The notes: a model not told the origin generated them from the letters alone. Positions 1-6,315 are shown, numbered from the stretch's first letter. The stretch: DNA of 7,784 bases from Candidatus Liptonbacteria bacterium CG11_big_fil_rev_8_21_14_0_20_35_14 (GCA_002796205.1 PCWO01000019.1:17282-25065); one strand, 5' to 3'. Made by a program: numbers and translations.

Positions 1-979
1 AATAAGTTATTTGAGCGTATCTTAAAGTTTCGGATATTTTTAGTTGAGTTTTATTATGAATTGATAAAGTTTGACTTAGAGTATTTTTAACAATTTCATT
101 TTCAAATAAAACTTCTGTTTTAAATTCATATCTATACCTGGTAAAGGTAGATATTAAAACATTATTTAATTTAATGGATTTTATATTAGTTAAAGAGCTG
201 TTAATAAAGGGAGCAACTATTTCCCAACTACTATCTTCTCTAAAATTAAAAAATATAACAGCGTCGTTGTCTTTAATCGGTCTTAAAGTGGGGCCGGTTA
301 GGGTGGGGTTTATTTGATTATCGGTTATATTTCTTTGATAGGAGTTTAATAGATGTTGTCTGGGATCTATTAAGTTTGGGATTTGTCCAGTTAAAACCTT
401 ATAACATTTTTCTATGCGATCCCATTTTTCATCTTCATCCATAGAATAGTATCGGCCAGATAGAGATGTTATATTTTCTTTGGGAAGTTGTTCTATGAGA
501 TCTAGAGCGCTTTGAGGAGGGGAGTCTTGGCCGTCTAAAAATAAATGAAGATTAAAAGGAATGTTTTCATTTTTAGCTAAGGTGATAAGAGCATTTAAGT
601 GAAAAAGAGAGGATTCGTTGTTGGCGTAACTTAAGAGGCCGACTATATTTAAAACGCTATTATTTTGTTTAACATGTTGGATGGATTTTTGTATTTTTTC
701 ATTTTTAAAAAAACTGCCATCTTTAATAGAGAGGGAAATTTTAGGATAGGGTTGGTAGATGGTGCGACCAGCGCCGAGGATTAGATGGCTTATTTCACTA
801 CTACCTCTTTCTTCCCAAGGAAGACCAACCGCAATACCAGAGGCTTGAAGAGCGCCACTGGGGTAGTGGCTTTCTATATATTTTAGGGTTTTTAGATCTT
901 GGCTATAGATAGGATTATTTTGGTCTTTTTTGCCAATACCCCAGCCGTCTAAGATTGTAAGAATGGTTGTTTTACGCAT
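1..979 (-). CDS. gpmI: 2,3-bisphosphoglycerate-independent phosphoglycerate mutase family protein (GpmI-like), divergent, 3' end outside window
   Basis: The reading frame opens at ATG 979-977 and stays open for 326 codons to the window edge, so the C-terminal part is missing; the family is about 510 aa. Visible family motifs: LDGWG at residues 10-14 (metal-binding Asp), GLP...SSEISHL...GAGR at 52-72 with the phospho-accepting Ser at 61, DGSFFKN at 87-93, HLFLDG.D.PP at 145-155, SGRYY.MD at 174-181 and AVIFFNFR at 240-247. Genuine GpmI interconverts 3- and 2-phosphoglycerate in glycolysis, in the cytoplasm, with two Mn ions. However, several substrate-binding positions are changed here: the DGGVHSH loop is replaced (catalytic His now Glu122), LDGRD is LDGQD, MDRD is MDED, and FRPDR is FREDS. 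Family membership is secure; mutase activity is doubtful. No Shine-Dalgarno precedes the ATG. It is divergent from rny across 235 bp. Confidence 0.88.
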   Translation of the reverse strand, partial: MRKTTILTILDGWGIGKKDQNNPIYSQDLKTLKYIESHYPSGALQASGIAVGLPWEERGSSEISHLILGAGRTIYQPYPKISLSIKDGSFFKNEKIQKSIQHVKQNNSVLNIVGLLSYANNESSLFHLNALITLAKNENIPFNLHLFLDGQDSPPQSALDLIEQLPKENITSLSGRYYSMDEDEKWDRIEKCYKVLTGQIPNLIDPRQHLLNSYQRNITDNQINPTLTGPTLRPIKDNDAVIFFNFREDSSWEIVAPFINSSLTNIKSIKLNNVLISTFTRYRYEFKTEVLFENEIVKNTLSQTLSIHNKTQLKISETLRYAQITY

Positions 980-1010
980 GGAAGGTTGACTTATATATGT
1001 AAGAGTCTTT

Positions 1011-1038
1011 ATAGTACTATTGTACCATAGAGGTACAA
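1011..1038. promoter_or_regulatory. Palindrome cluster between the divergent gpmI-like gene and rny (candidate operator)
   Basis: A 10-bp perfect palindrome, ATAGTACTAT (1011-1020), abuts the dyad TTGTACC-N5-GGTACAA (1020-1038, 7-bp arms). All three half-units share the core GTAC (1014, 1022, 1033). It lies 32-59 bp upstream of the gpmI-like start. On the minus strand TACAAT (1024-1019) and TATAAA (1013-1008) inside it could act as -10 elements. There is no T tract, so it is not a terminator. That it is an operator is inference from symmetry and position. Confidence 0.3.
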
Positions 1039-1145
1039 AAGGTATTGAAATATTATTATTTATTTTGCTTTCAATTTTTTACTCTAACCGATGAAATCTA
1101 AAATCTTTTTATATAAATATTTATTTTTATATAGGTGTCAAATTT

Positions 1146-1174
1146 TTGACTAGAGTTTGAGCTTTGTTTTAGTT
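1146..1174 (+). promoter_or_regulatory. Weak candidate promoter for rny
   Basis: TTGACT at 1146-1151 is a good -35 (5/6), but with a 17-nt spacer the -10 is only TTAGTT. Initiation would give a leader of roughly 35 nt. A purine run, AAAAAGGGGAG (1191-1201), lies about 13 nt before the ATG, too far for a standard Shine-Dalgarno. An AT-rich TATATA stretch near 1130 is an alternative -10. Confidence 0.25.
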
Positions 1175-1214
1175 TAATCGATTAGCTTTTAAAAAGGGGA
1201 GCCATATTTTATTT

Positions 1215-2741
1215 ATGTTAGACTTTGAATTATTAAGCTCTTTAATATTTTTAGTATTAGGAGTTGGGTTTGGGATGGTGGCGTTTATTATAGTTAATCG
1301 TATAAGAAATACTTCGGCTTCGGATATATTATCAAAAAAAATAAAGGAAGCAGAGGAGACTTCAAGTGGTATTATAATCAAGGCTAAAGAAAAAGCAGTG
1401 TCGTTGCTTGAGGAAATTAAAGATGAGGAAAAACGTCGTTATCAGCAACTGGAAAAACAGGAGGATAGATTGATTAAAAAAGAAGATCATTTAGATAATA
1501 AAGAAAAAGAGGTTGAAAAACGTGAAACAGTTTTGTCTAGTGATTTAGAAAAAGTAAAACAGGTTAAGCAACAAGTTGATGAAATGCGGGATGCTATTAT
1601 GTTGGAACTGGAAAAGGTAGCCTCCTTAACAAAGGAGGAAGCGGCTAATAAATTAATGGATCAGGTTAAAGCATATGAGGAAAAGAATTTAGCTATAGCG
1701 TTACAAAGACTGCAAAAAGAGAGAAGAGATGAGATAGAAAAACAAAGCGTGGAGATTATAACCACGGCTATTCAGAGGTATGCACGCAGTCACATATCGG
1801 AGATAACTACTAGCTCATTTTCTTTGCCTGACGAAGAATTTAAGGGGAAAATTATTGGGCGAGAGGGGCGTAATATTCGTACACTTGAGCGTTTAACGGG
1901 GGTTGAACTTATAGTAGATGAGATGCCGGACGCAGTTATTATTTCATCATTTGATCCTTTAAGACGTGAAATTGCAAAATTGACTTTAGAAAAATTAGTT
2001 AAAGATGGTCGGATACAACCAGCTAAAATTGAGGAAAAGGTAGAGGAGGCAAAACAGGAGTTAACTAAGAGAATGCAGGAAATTGGCGAGGAGGCGGCGG
2101 TTGAAGTGGGAGTGTATGATTTTCCAATAGAGATATTACAGATACTGGGAAGACTTAACTTTAGGACTAGTTATGGGCAAAATGTTTTAACTCATTCAAT
2201 TGAGGTGGCTCATATTGCTAAGATGATAGCGACGGAGCTCGGGCTTGATTCTGAAGTAGCTAAAAAAGCAGCTTTAGTGCATGATATTGGAAAAGCGATA
2301 GATCATGAGGTTGAGGGAACTCACGTTGATATTGGTAGAAAAATTCTTAAAAAATATGGAGTTGATGAGAAAGTTATTAGAGCAATGGAAAGTCATCATG
2401 ACGAATATCCTTACTCATTATCCGAGGCTTATATAGTAACGACAGCCGACATTTTATCGGGAGCAAGACCGGGGTCTCGTCGCGACTCTGTTCAAGGATA
2501 TATAAAGAGGTTGGAGGATTTGGAGGAGATTGCCACAAGTTTTAGCGGGGTAAAAAACGCTTACGCTGTTTCGGCTGGAAGGGAGTTACGAATATTTGTG
2601 GTGCCAGAACAAATTGATGATTTTAAAGCACTGCAATTAGCGCGAGATATAGCCAAAAAAATAGAGTCTGAGCTTAAATATCCTGGGGAGATTAAGGTGA
2701 ATGTAATTAGGGAGATGAGAGCGGTAGAGTATGCTAAATAG
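1215..2741 (+). CDS. rny: Ribonuclease Y (RNase Y)
   Basis: A membrane-anchored endoribonuclease that starts mRNA decay, the functional counterpart of RNase E in many bacteria. The 508-aa length is normal for the family. Order of parts: N-terminal membrane helix at about 6-28; long charged coiled coil at about 35-195, rich in Lys and Glu; KH RNA-binding domain at about 205-265 with the GKIIGREGRN loop at 211-220; HD metal-dependent phosphodiesterase domain at about 320-420 with His327, the HD pair His356-Asp357 in ALVHDIGKA, His394-His395 and Asp412; and the conserved C-terminal domain ending VIREMRAVEYAK. All catalytic HD residues are present. The start gives the expected membrane anchor directly after the Met. 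No terminator is visible before hup, so some readthrough into hup is possible. Confidence 0.97.
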   Translation: MLDFELLSSLIFLVLGVGFGMVAFIIVNRIRNTSASDILSKKIKEAEETSSGIIIKAKEKAVSLLEEIKDEEKRRYQQLEKQEDRLIKKEDHLDNKEKEVEKRETVLSSDLEKVKQVKQQVDEMRDAIMLELEKVASLTKEEAANKLMDQVKAYEEKNLAIALQRLQKERRDEIEKQSVEIITTAIQRYARSHISEITTSSFSLPDEEFKGKIIGREGRNIRTLERLTGVELIVDEMPDAVIISSFDPLRREIAKLTLEKLVKDGRIQPAKIEEKVEEAKQELTKRMQEIGEEAAVEVGVYDFPIEILQILGRLNFRTSYGQNVLTHSIEVAHIAKMIATELGLDSEVAKKAALVHDIGKAIDHEVEGTHVDIGRKILKKYGVDEKVIRAMESHHDEYPYSLSEAYIVTTADILSGARPGSRRDSVQGYIKRLEDLEEIATSFSGVKNAYAVSAGRELRIFVVPEQIDDFKALQLARDIAKKIESELKYPGEIKVNVIREMRAVEYAK

Positions 2742-2749
2742 ATAATAAC

Positions 2750-2777
2750 TTGATGAATAGGTCTTATTTGTTATAAT
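2750..2777 (+). promoter_or_regulatory. Promoter of hup
   Basis: TTGATG (2750-2755), a 16-nt spacer, then a perfect TATAAT (2772-2777). It starts 8 nt after the rny stop and should begin transcription near 2784, leaving a leader of about 55 nt before the hup ATG. It allows HU to be expressed independently of rny. Confidence 0.75.
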
Positions 2778-2839
2778 ACCAACAGGTAAAGTTAAAAAAG
2801 GTCGTTGATAGGTTAGAAATAAATAAGTTTACATATCAT

Positions 2840-3115
2840 ATGAATAGAGACCAATTAGTGGATGCTGTAATGGAGCAAGCAGGTTTGGAGAGTAAATCTT
2901 CGGCAAAAGCAGTAGTTGAGGCAGTATTTGACGTTATAACCAAGCGTTTATCAAATGGTGAGGAGGTGGCGATTGCTGGTTTTGGTAACTTTAAGGCGCA
3001 GGCTAGAGCAGCGCGTTCGGGAGTTAACCCAAAGACTGGAGAAAAGATTCAGATCGCAGCTACAACAGTGCCAAAATTTAAAGCTGGTAAGGCTTTAAAG
3101 GAGGCTGTTAAATAA
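2840..3115 (+). CDS. hup: DNA-binding protein HU
   Basis: A 91-aa nucleoid protein that binds DNA as a dimer and bends it. The sequence is a complete HU/IHF fold: helical N-terminus starting MNRDQLVDAV, the GFGNF turn at 47-51, the DNA-contacting arm with R-x-G-x-NPKTGE at about 59-68 (intercalating Pro64), and the C-terminal PKFKAGKALKEAV at 78-90. The length is standard. HU rather than IHF is likely because it is a single short form without the IHF extensions. No Shine-Dalgarno lies before the ATG, as for most genes here. It has its own promoter and a strong terminator, so it is probably an abundant monocistronic message. Confidence 0.96.
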   Translation: MNRDQLVDAVMEQAGLESKSSAKAVVEAVFDVITKRLSNGEEVAIAGFGNFKAQARAARSGVNPKTGEKIQIAATTVPKFKAGKALKEAVK

Positions 3116-3143
3116 AAATAAAGTAATAAAGCGTTAGGGCATT

Positions 3144-3186
3144 ATATGAAACAAAAAACCCTTTTCAAGGGTTTTTTGTTTCATAT
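3144..3186. terminator. Long perfect bidirectional terminator between hup and the convergent operon
   Basis: Two perfectly complementary 20-nt arms (3144-3163 and 3167-3186) are separated by TTC. The core is AACCCTT/AAGGGTT flanked by A6 and T6 runs, so it reads as stem plus U tract in either direction. It lies 28 bp after the hup stop. On the minus strand, the TGA stop of the gene at 3181-4050 falls inside the right arm. Confidence 0.93.
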
Positions 3187-4050
3187 GCCTAGGAGGGTTT
3201 TAACTCTTCGGCTTATTTTAAAGAAATTGGCGTAGGTATCTTTGATGTTTTGGAGAGATTCTCTGATAAGAGTTCTAGGCTCTTTAACCTCTTCTTCTTT
3301 AACTGTGGTTAGGTTTGTTTTATTATCTTTAGTAATAATGTCTTCCTCTATTTTTTCTATAATAGCTTCAATAGTAGTAGTGGCTATTTCTTCTGGTTTT
3401 ACTTGCGAGGCGTCGTATTTAGCTATGATGAGACTATGAGCCTCGTTTTTAAGTTTAATAGCTTTATTTATTTTTTGACTGGAATCTTCTAAAAGTCTAT
3501 TCACCTCTTTATCTTTAAGAGAAAGAATTTTTTCTAAAGATGTGGTTATTTTTGAAAGGCGGTCGCTAGCAGTATCAATAGCCGTTTGTTGTTTAAATGA
3601 GAAAGTAAAATCTACTATAGCGGTTATTTTTTGGTTGTATTCATTTTCTCTAGTTGAGAGAATGGTGGTGGCTAGTTCTTTTAAATTTTCATTATTATCT
3701 TTAATATCTTCTAAGATGGATTCATTTTCTTGATAGTATTTTTCAAACTCATCTAATTGTTTGTTAAAAGAGTCTCTAATTTCTTTTTCTTTATCTTTTA
3801 AATTGTCTATTTCTTTAAGGCTTTGTTTTATAATTTTTATTTCATCTAGAGAACAGGTGATAACTGATGATAAAAGGGTTTTGCGAGCCTCAAATTCTTT
3901 GATGGCTTTTTGTTTGGCGGATAACTTTAGGTCGTCTTTTATAGATATAAGGTTATTTAAATCTGCCTCTATGTTACACGAGGTTTGAGCGTTGATTATA
4001 TTTGGAATTATTAGAGTTAGTAATAAAAAGCTGATAAGTATTTTTTTCAT
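3181..4050 (-). CDS. Exported coiled-coil protein, last gene of the sigma-factor operon
   Basis: 289 aa, family not recognised. Residues 1-21 form a clear Sec signal peptide: MKK, a hydrophobic stretch at 4-19, and a likely signal peptidase I site after NA at 20-21. Cys25 is close to the cut but not in a lipobox position. The mature part is almost wholly charged and helical, with heptad-like Leu/Ile/Lys/Glu runs at about 26-135 and 155-210, a Thr/Glu-rich linker at about 215-260, and a basic C-terminus at 261-289 containing SRRVKTLLGI. Only two Cys are seen (25 and 66), which could form a disulfide after export. Its ATG overlaps the preceding stop by one base (TAATG), indicating translational coupling. 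Being encoded with a sigma factor and a membrane partner, it may be an envelope effector or sensor; that is inference. Confidence 0.85.
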   Translation of the reverse strand: MKKILISFLLLTLIIPNIINAQTSCNIEADLNNLISIKDDLKLSAKQKAIKEFEARKTLLSSVITCSLDEIKIIKQSLKEIDNLKDKEKEIRDSFNKQLDEFEKYYQENESILEDIKDNNENLKELATTILSTRENEYNQKITAIVDFTFSFKQQTAIDTASDRLSKITTSLEKILSLKDKEVNRLLEDSSQKINKAIKLKNEAHSLIIAKYDASQVKPEEIATTTIEAIIEKIEEDIITKDNKTNLTTVKEEEVKEPRTLIRESLQNIKDTYANFFKISRRVKTLLGI

Positions 4051-4520
4051 TATTCTAGTATTTTTTGAAGAGCGTTATCTATGTCTTTGTTTACGGGATC
4101 GTTTAAATTTACATCTTTAGTTTCTTTATTTAAAACTATAGATTCAAATTGAATGGGATTATCGGTGATGGCTTGTGATAAAGCGATGGATAGGTTGTCT
4201 TGATTGACCTCGTATTTTTCTATTTCAGAGATAGTAATGTCTAGTTTTAGATTTTTAGCCTCGGCCTCTAAAGTTTTTATATTTAAACCGGTTATAGTTA
4301 AAGGCAAGGGAGAATTTTCTAGATAATTAACGCCACCAATAATTAAGAGTAGAAAAGAAGCAGTTAAAGATAGAGCTAGACTAAATTTAAAAATTTCATT
4401 AAATCTTGTAAAACTGGTTTGATTATAGGTTTCAAGTATTAAAAGTCTAGACTTATTTTTGTAATCTGTATTTGGCTTTATATTTTGTAGCTTTTTAAGC
4501 TGTGATATAATCTGTTCCAT
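4050..4520 (-). CDS. Single-pass membrane protein in the anti-sigma position
   Basis: 156 aa. It has a basic N-terminal segment of about 45 residues, one membrane helix at about 46-67 (FSLALSLTASFLLLIIGGVNYL), then an acidic external domain of about 90 residues. This layout (short cytoplasmic head, one helix, outer domain) and its place directly after a sigma factor fit an anti-sigma factor. There is no HxxxCxxC zinc motif and no recognisable family sequence, so the role rests on position and topology only. Its start lies 26 bp inside the end of the sigma gene, and its stop overlaps the next start by 1 bp, so the three genes are tightly coupled. Confidence 0.8.
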   Translation of the reverse strand: MEQIISQLKKLQNIKPNTDYKNKSRLLILETYNQTSFTRFNEIFKFSLALSLTASFLLLIIGGVNYLENSPLPLTITGLNIKTLEAEAKNLKLDITISEIEKYEVNQDNLSIALSQAITDNPIQFESIVLNKETKDVNLNDPVNKDIDNALQKILE

Positions 4521-5049
4521 TTTTAATGATGTTTTTTAATTTTTTAATAGCTCTTAATTGAATAAGTTTAACGGCACTTTCAGTTTTTCCTAGAGAGGTG
4601 GCCACTTCTTTAATGGGTAAATCTTCAATAAATCTCATAATTAAAACATCTTGCTGGTCTTCATTTAGTTCTTTAATAGCATTTCTGATATTTTCTAGGT
4701 TTAAAATTTCTTCGGTAGCGAGTTCAATATTATAATCATCGTGAAGACTGTCTTTAATTGAGTCTAAAGAAGTATTATTTTTCTTTAATCTATAGTAATC
4801 AATAACCTTATTTTTAGCTATGCGGTAGAGCCAGCTGGAAAATGGCAAATTTTGATCTTTATAATTTCTAATATTTTTCCAGGCGTTTAAAAAAACTTGA
4901 TGGGTTAAATCCTCGGCCTCTTCTTTGTGGGATACCTTAAAATATACGAATCTGAATATTTTTTCATGATAATTATCGTATAATACGCCAAAAGCGGAGG
5001 ATTCTCCTTGTTTAGCTTGCTGTATTAATTTGTGTTCGCTTTCTATCAT
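4495..5049 (-). CDS. RNA polymerase sigma factor, sigma-70 family, ECF-like
   Basis: 184 aa, typical for an ECF (group 4) sigma factor, with only regions 2 and 4. Region 2 covers about 20-90: FGVLYDNYHEKIFRFVYF, then EEAEDLTHQVFLNAWKNI (core-binding and -10 recognition), then SSWLYRIAKNKVIDYYR. Region 4 covers about 118-172: LNEDQQDVLIMRFIEDLPI followed by a helix-turn-helix, KEVATSLGKTESAVKLIQLR, that reads the -35. Region 3 is absent. It directs RNA polymerase to a small gene set and is probably held by the membrane protein encoded just downstream, which it overlaps by 26 bp. No Shine-Dalgarno precedes the ATG. The sigma assignment is firm; the signal is unknown. Confidence 0.95.
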   Translation of the reverse strand: MIESEHKLIQQAKQGESSAFGVLYDNYHEKIFRFVYFKVSHKEEAEDLTHQVFLNAWKNIRNYKDQNLPFSSWLYRIAKNKVIDYYRLKKNNTSLDSIKDSLHDDYNIELATEEILNLENIRNAIKELNEDQQDVLIMRFIEDLPIKEVATSLGKTESAVKLIQLRAIKKLKNIIKNGTDYITA

Positions 5050-5127
5050 TTTAAAACGAAAAGAAAGGCTATTTAGTTACTTTCTTTATGATTAATAAAG
5101 GGTTTTCGGCTATATTAGGCTTTAATA

Positions 5128-5153
5128 TTGACATAAAAACATATTTATGTCAA
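5128..5153. promoter_or_regulatory. Inverted repeat between the 48-aa gene and the sigma gene
   Basis: Perfect 10-bp arms, TTGACATAAA (5128-5137) and TTTATGTCAA (5144-5153), with a 6-nt loop. It overlaps the stop codon of the 48-aa gene. Only four T residues follow on the plus strand and none on the minus strand, so it is a poor terminator. Each arm contains TTGACA, and the minus-strand one (5153-5148) could be a -35 for the sigma gene, though the facing -10 is poor. It could equally be an operator or an mRNA stem. Confidence 0.4.
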
Positions 5154-5296
5154 TTTTGAATGGTTTGGATTAGATTTTCTAGACTCCTTTTAAATTTAAG
5201 AGATTCTCTATCATGTATAGATAGATAAATAATACCTAGGAATGCTATAAGGATAATAAATGAGACTAGGGGCCAAATAATGTTTTTTCTTTCCAT
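5150..5296 (-). CDS. Small single-pass membrane protein (48 aa) upstream of the sigma gene
   Basis: The frame runs from ATG 5296-5294 to TGA 5152-5150. It begins MERKNIIWPLVSFIILIAFL, giving a short basic N-terminus, one strong membrane helix at about 6-25, and a charged amphipathic tail (HDRESLKFKRSLENLIQ) at 28-46. The shape is that of a real small membrane protein rather than a chance frame, and it fills an otherwise empty 350-bp stretch on the same strand as the sigma operon, 100 bp upstream. Several TATAAT boxes lie just before its start. No Shine-Dalgarno is seen and no family is recognised. A small regulator of, or partner for, the sigma/anti-sigma pair is possible but unproven. Confidence 0.55.
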   Translation of the reverse strand: MERKNIIWPLVSFIILIAFLGIIYLSIHDRESLKFKRSLENLIQTIQN

Positions 5297-5355
5297 ATTA
5301 TAGGCTTAATTATATTATAATATGAGTTGGGGGGCTAGATATTTATGCACATGAC

Positions 5356-5384
5356 TTGCATATGTTTTATAATCTACGTATTAT
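5356..5384 (+). promoter_or_regulatory. Promoter of tRNA-Gly
   Basis: TTGCAT (5356-5361), a 17-nt spacer, then TATTAT (5379-5384). Transcription would begin within a few bases of the tRNA 5' end at 5396. The -35 lies inside a small inverted repeat, TATGCA-N7-TGCATA (5344-5362). Confidence 0.6.
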
Positions 5385-5395
5385 CTTTTATATTG

Positions 5396-5466
5396 GCGGG
5401 AGTAGCTCAGGGGTAGAGCACTAGCCTTCCAAGCTAGGTACGCGAGTTCGATTCTCGTCTCCCGCT
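5396..5466 (+). tRNA. trnG: tRNA-Gly(TCC)
   Basis: A complete cloverleaf. The acceptor stem GCGGGAG pairs with CTCCCGC; the D arm is GCTC/GAGC; the anticodon stem CTAGC/GCTAG closes the loop CTTCCAA, with anticodon TCC at 5428-5430; the T arm is GCGAG-TTCGATT-CTCGT; the discriminator is T73. The 3' end reads T then CA, so CCA is not fully encoded and must be added by the CCA-adding enzyme. It reads GGA and, by wobble, other Gly codons. Confidence 0.97.
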
Positions 5467-5474
5467 CATTTTTT

Positions 5475-5496
5475 AAATAATTGATTATTTTTTTGA
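5475..5496 (+). terminator. Weak AT-only terminator after tRNA-Gly
   Basis: AAATAAT-TG-ATTATTT (5475-5490) followed by a T run to 5494. The stem contains no G-C pairs and has a 2-nt loop as drawn, so it would be weak. Readthrough into the gene at 5524 is possible. Confidence 0.35.
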
Positions 5497-5523
5497 AAAG
5501 AGTTAGTATTTTTTTGTACATAT

Positions 5524-6129
5524 ATGATGAAATCTATGCCAAGAAAGTTGGGGATTTTTATAGCCTTTGTGGTGGTTTTGTTTTTGATTTATGGCTTATG
5601 GTCTTTGATTTTTGCCAGAGATCCTTTTGTACCGGCCGAGTTTATAGAGGCTAGTAGAGAAAGCGCTTTAATTGCATCGCAAATAGTGACTTTTTCGTCG
5701 GAGTCATCGGAAAATATTTCTAAAATAAATGAGCTTGATAAACAACATAGATATTCAGAGGCGATTGTTTTAGTGGCGGAGGAAATTAAACGTAATGAAG
5801 AGTTAAAACAAAAAGCTTATGAACTTTCTTTACAACTAGGAAATATGGCGGGAGTTTTGCCAAGTATAAGACCAAAAGAGGCAACAGAGATTGCGCTTGA
5901 GGCTTTAAATTATGAAACCACTATTGTGCTATCTTTAATTAGTTATTCTGATTCTTTGAATGATTTATTAGTAGCACTTGATGACAAGTTTAATAATAGA
6001 AAAGAATTTTCTCCGGGGAGGGTGCAGGAGATGATTGAAAAAATAAATTCGGAGGCCGAGTCTATTAATGGTTTAAATGAAAAATATAAGGAGTCTATAA
6101 ATGAGTTTGAAAAAATAGTGATGGAGTAA
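5524..6129 (+). CDS. Membrane-anchored helical protein of unknown function
   Basis: 201 aa, family not recognised. A basic N-terminus (MMKSMPRKLG) is followed by one hydrophobic helix at about 10-30 (IFIAFVVVLFLIYGLWSLIF) with no clear cleavage site, so it is probably an uncleaved anchor. The remaining 170 residues are outside the membrane, predicted helical, and rich in Glu, Ser, Lys and Asn, with only short hydrophobic patches (for example TTIVLSLISYSDSLNDLLVAL at about 132-152), consistent with a helical bundle. Three in-frame ATG codons (5524, 5527, 5536) compete as starts; none has a Shine-Dalgarno, and 5536 gives MPRKLG directly before the helix. TTGAAA at 5493-5498 is a possible -35. 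A terminator follows 4 bp after the stop. Confidence 0.85.
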   Translation: MMKSMPRKLGIFIAFVVVLFLIYGLWSLIFARDPFVPAEFIEASRESALIASQIVTFSSESSENISKINELDKQHRYSEAIVLVAEEIKRNEELKQKAYELSLQLGNMAGVLPSIRPKEATEIALEALNYETTIVLSLISYSDSLNDLLVALDDKFNNRKEFSPGRVQEMIEKINSEAESINGLNEKYKESINEFEKIVME

Positions 6130-6165
6130 AAAAACAGCCTTAATTATGGTAAGGTTGTTTTTTTA
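6128..6165. terminator. Bidirectional terminator between the 5524 gene and tRNA-Arg
   Basis: Stem AACAGCCTT (6133-6141) with AAGGTTGTT (6151-6159), including one G-U pair on the plus transcript, and a 9-nt loop. A runs on the left and T runs on the right make it usable both for the plus-strand gene ending at 6129 and for the minus-strand tRNA-Arg. Confidence 0.9.
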
Positions 6166-6169
6166 TGAA

Positions 6170-6246
6170 TGGTGCCCTCGGCAGGGATTGAACCTGCAAC
6201 CTACTCCTTAGAAGGGAGTTGCTCTATCCAATTGAGCTACGAGAGC
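6170..6246 (-). tRNA. trnR: tRNA-Arg(TCT)
   Basis: On the minus strand the acceptor GCTCTCG pairs with CGAGGGC. The D arm is GCTC/GAGC with a 9-nt loop that includes the Arg-type A20. The anticodon stem ACTCC/GGAGT closes CTTCTAA, with the anticodon TCT complementary to AGA at 6210-6212. The T arm is GCAGG-TTCAATC-CCTGC. The discriminator is A73 (6173), and CCA appears to be encoded (6172-6170). It reads AGA and AGG codons. Confidence 0.97.
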
Positions 6247-6256
6247 TTCGTGTTAG

Positions 6257-6285
6257 AATTTACCACTTCTTGGCTTGTCTATCAA
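6257..6285 (-). promoter_or_regulatory. Promoter of tRNA-Arg
   Basis: On the minus strand: TTGATA (6285-6280), a 17-nt spacer, TAAATT (6262-6257). Initiation would fall shortly before the tRNA 5' end at 6246. Its -35 abuts and shares base 6280 with the candidate -35 of the divergent tRNA-Pro. Confidence 0.55.
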
Positions 6286-6303
6286 GCTTTTTTCTGTTAG
6301 AGT
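6275..6303 (+). promoter_or_regulatory. Candidate promoter of tRNA-Pro
   Basis: TTGTCT (6275-6280), a 17-nt spacer, TAGAGT (6298-6303; 4 of 6 to consensus). Initiation would fall near 6310, just before the tRNA at 6316. The -10 is weak. Confidence 0.35.
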
Positions 6304-6315
6304 GGATTTTGTATA

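Noticed and set aside
1092..1154. Possible 20-aa peptide upstream of rny (ATG AAA TCT ...)
   Set aside because: Too short, AT-rich low-complexity codons, and no Shine-Dalgarno.
1169..1381. 70-codon minus-strand frame over the start of rny
   Set aside because: It overlaps the promoter and the first 55 codons of a well-supported gene, and its sequence has no domain character.
3242..3988. Three plus-strand open frames opposite the exported coiled-coil gene
   Set aside because: They are antisense shadows of a Lys/Glu-rich gene, which gives hydrophobic Ser/Leu/Ile-rich translations; no start signals.
5297..5340. Multiple TATAAT boxes as a definite promoter of the 48-aa gene
   Set aside because: None has a recognisable -35 at 16-18 nt, and such boxes arise by chance in this AT-rich stretch. 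A C run nearby might suit an alternative sigma factor, but nothing supports it directly.
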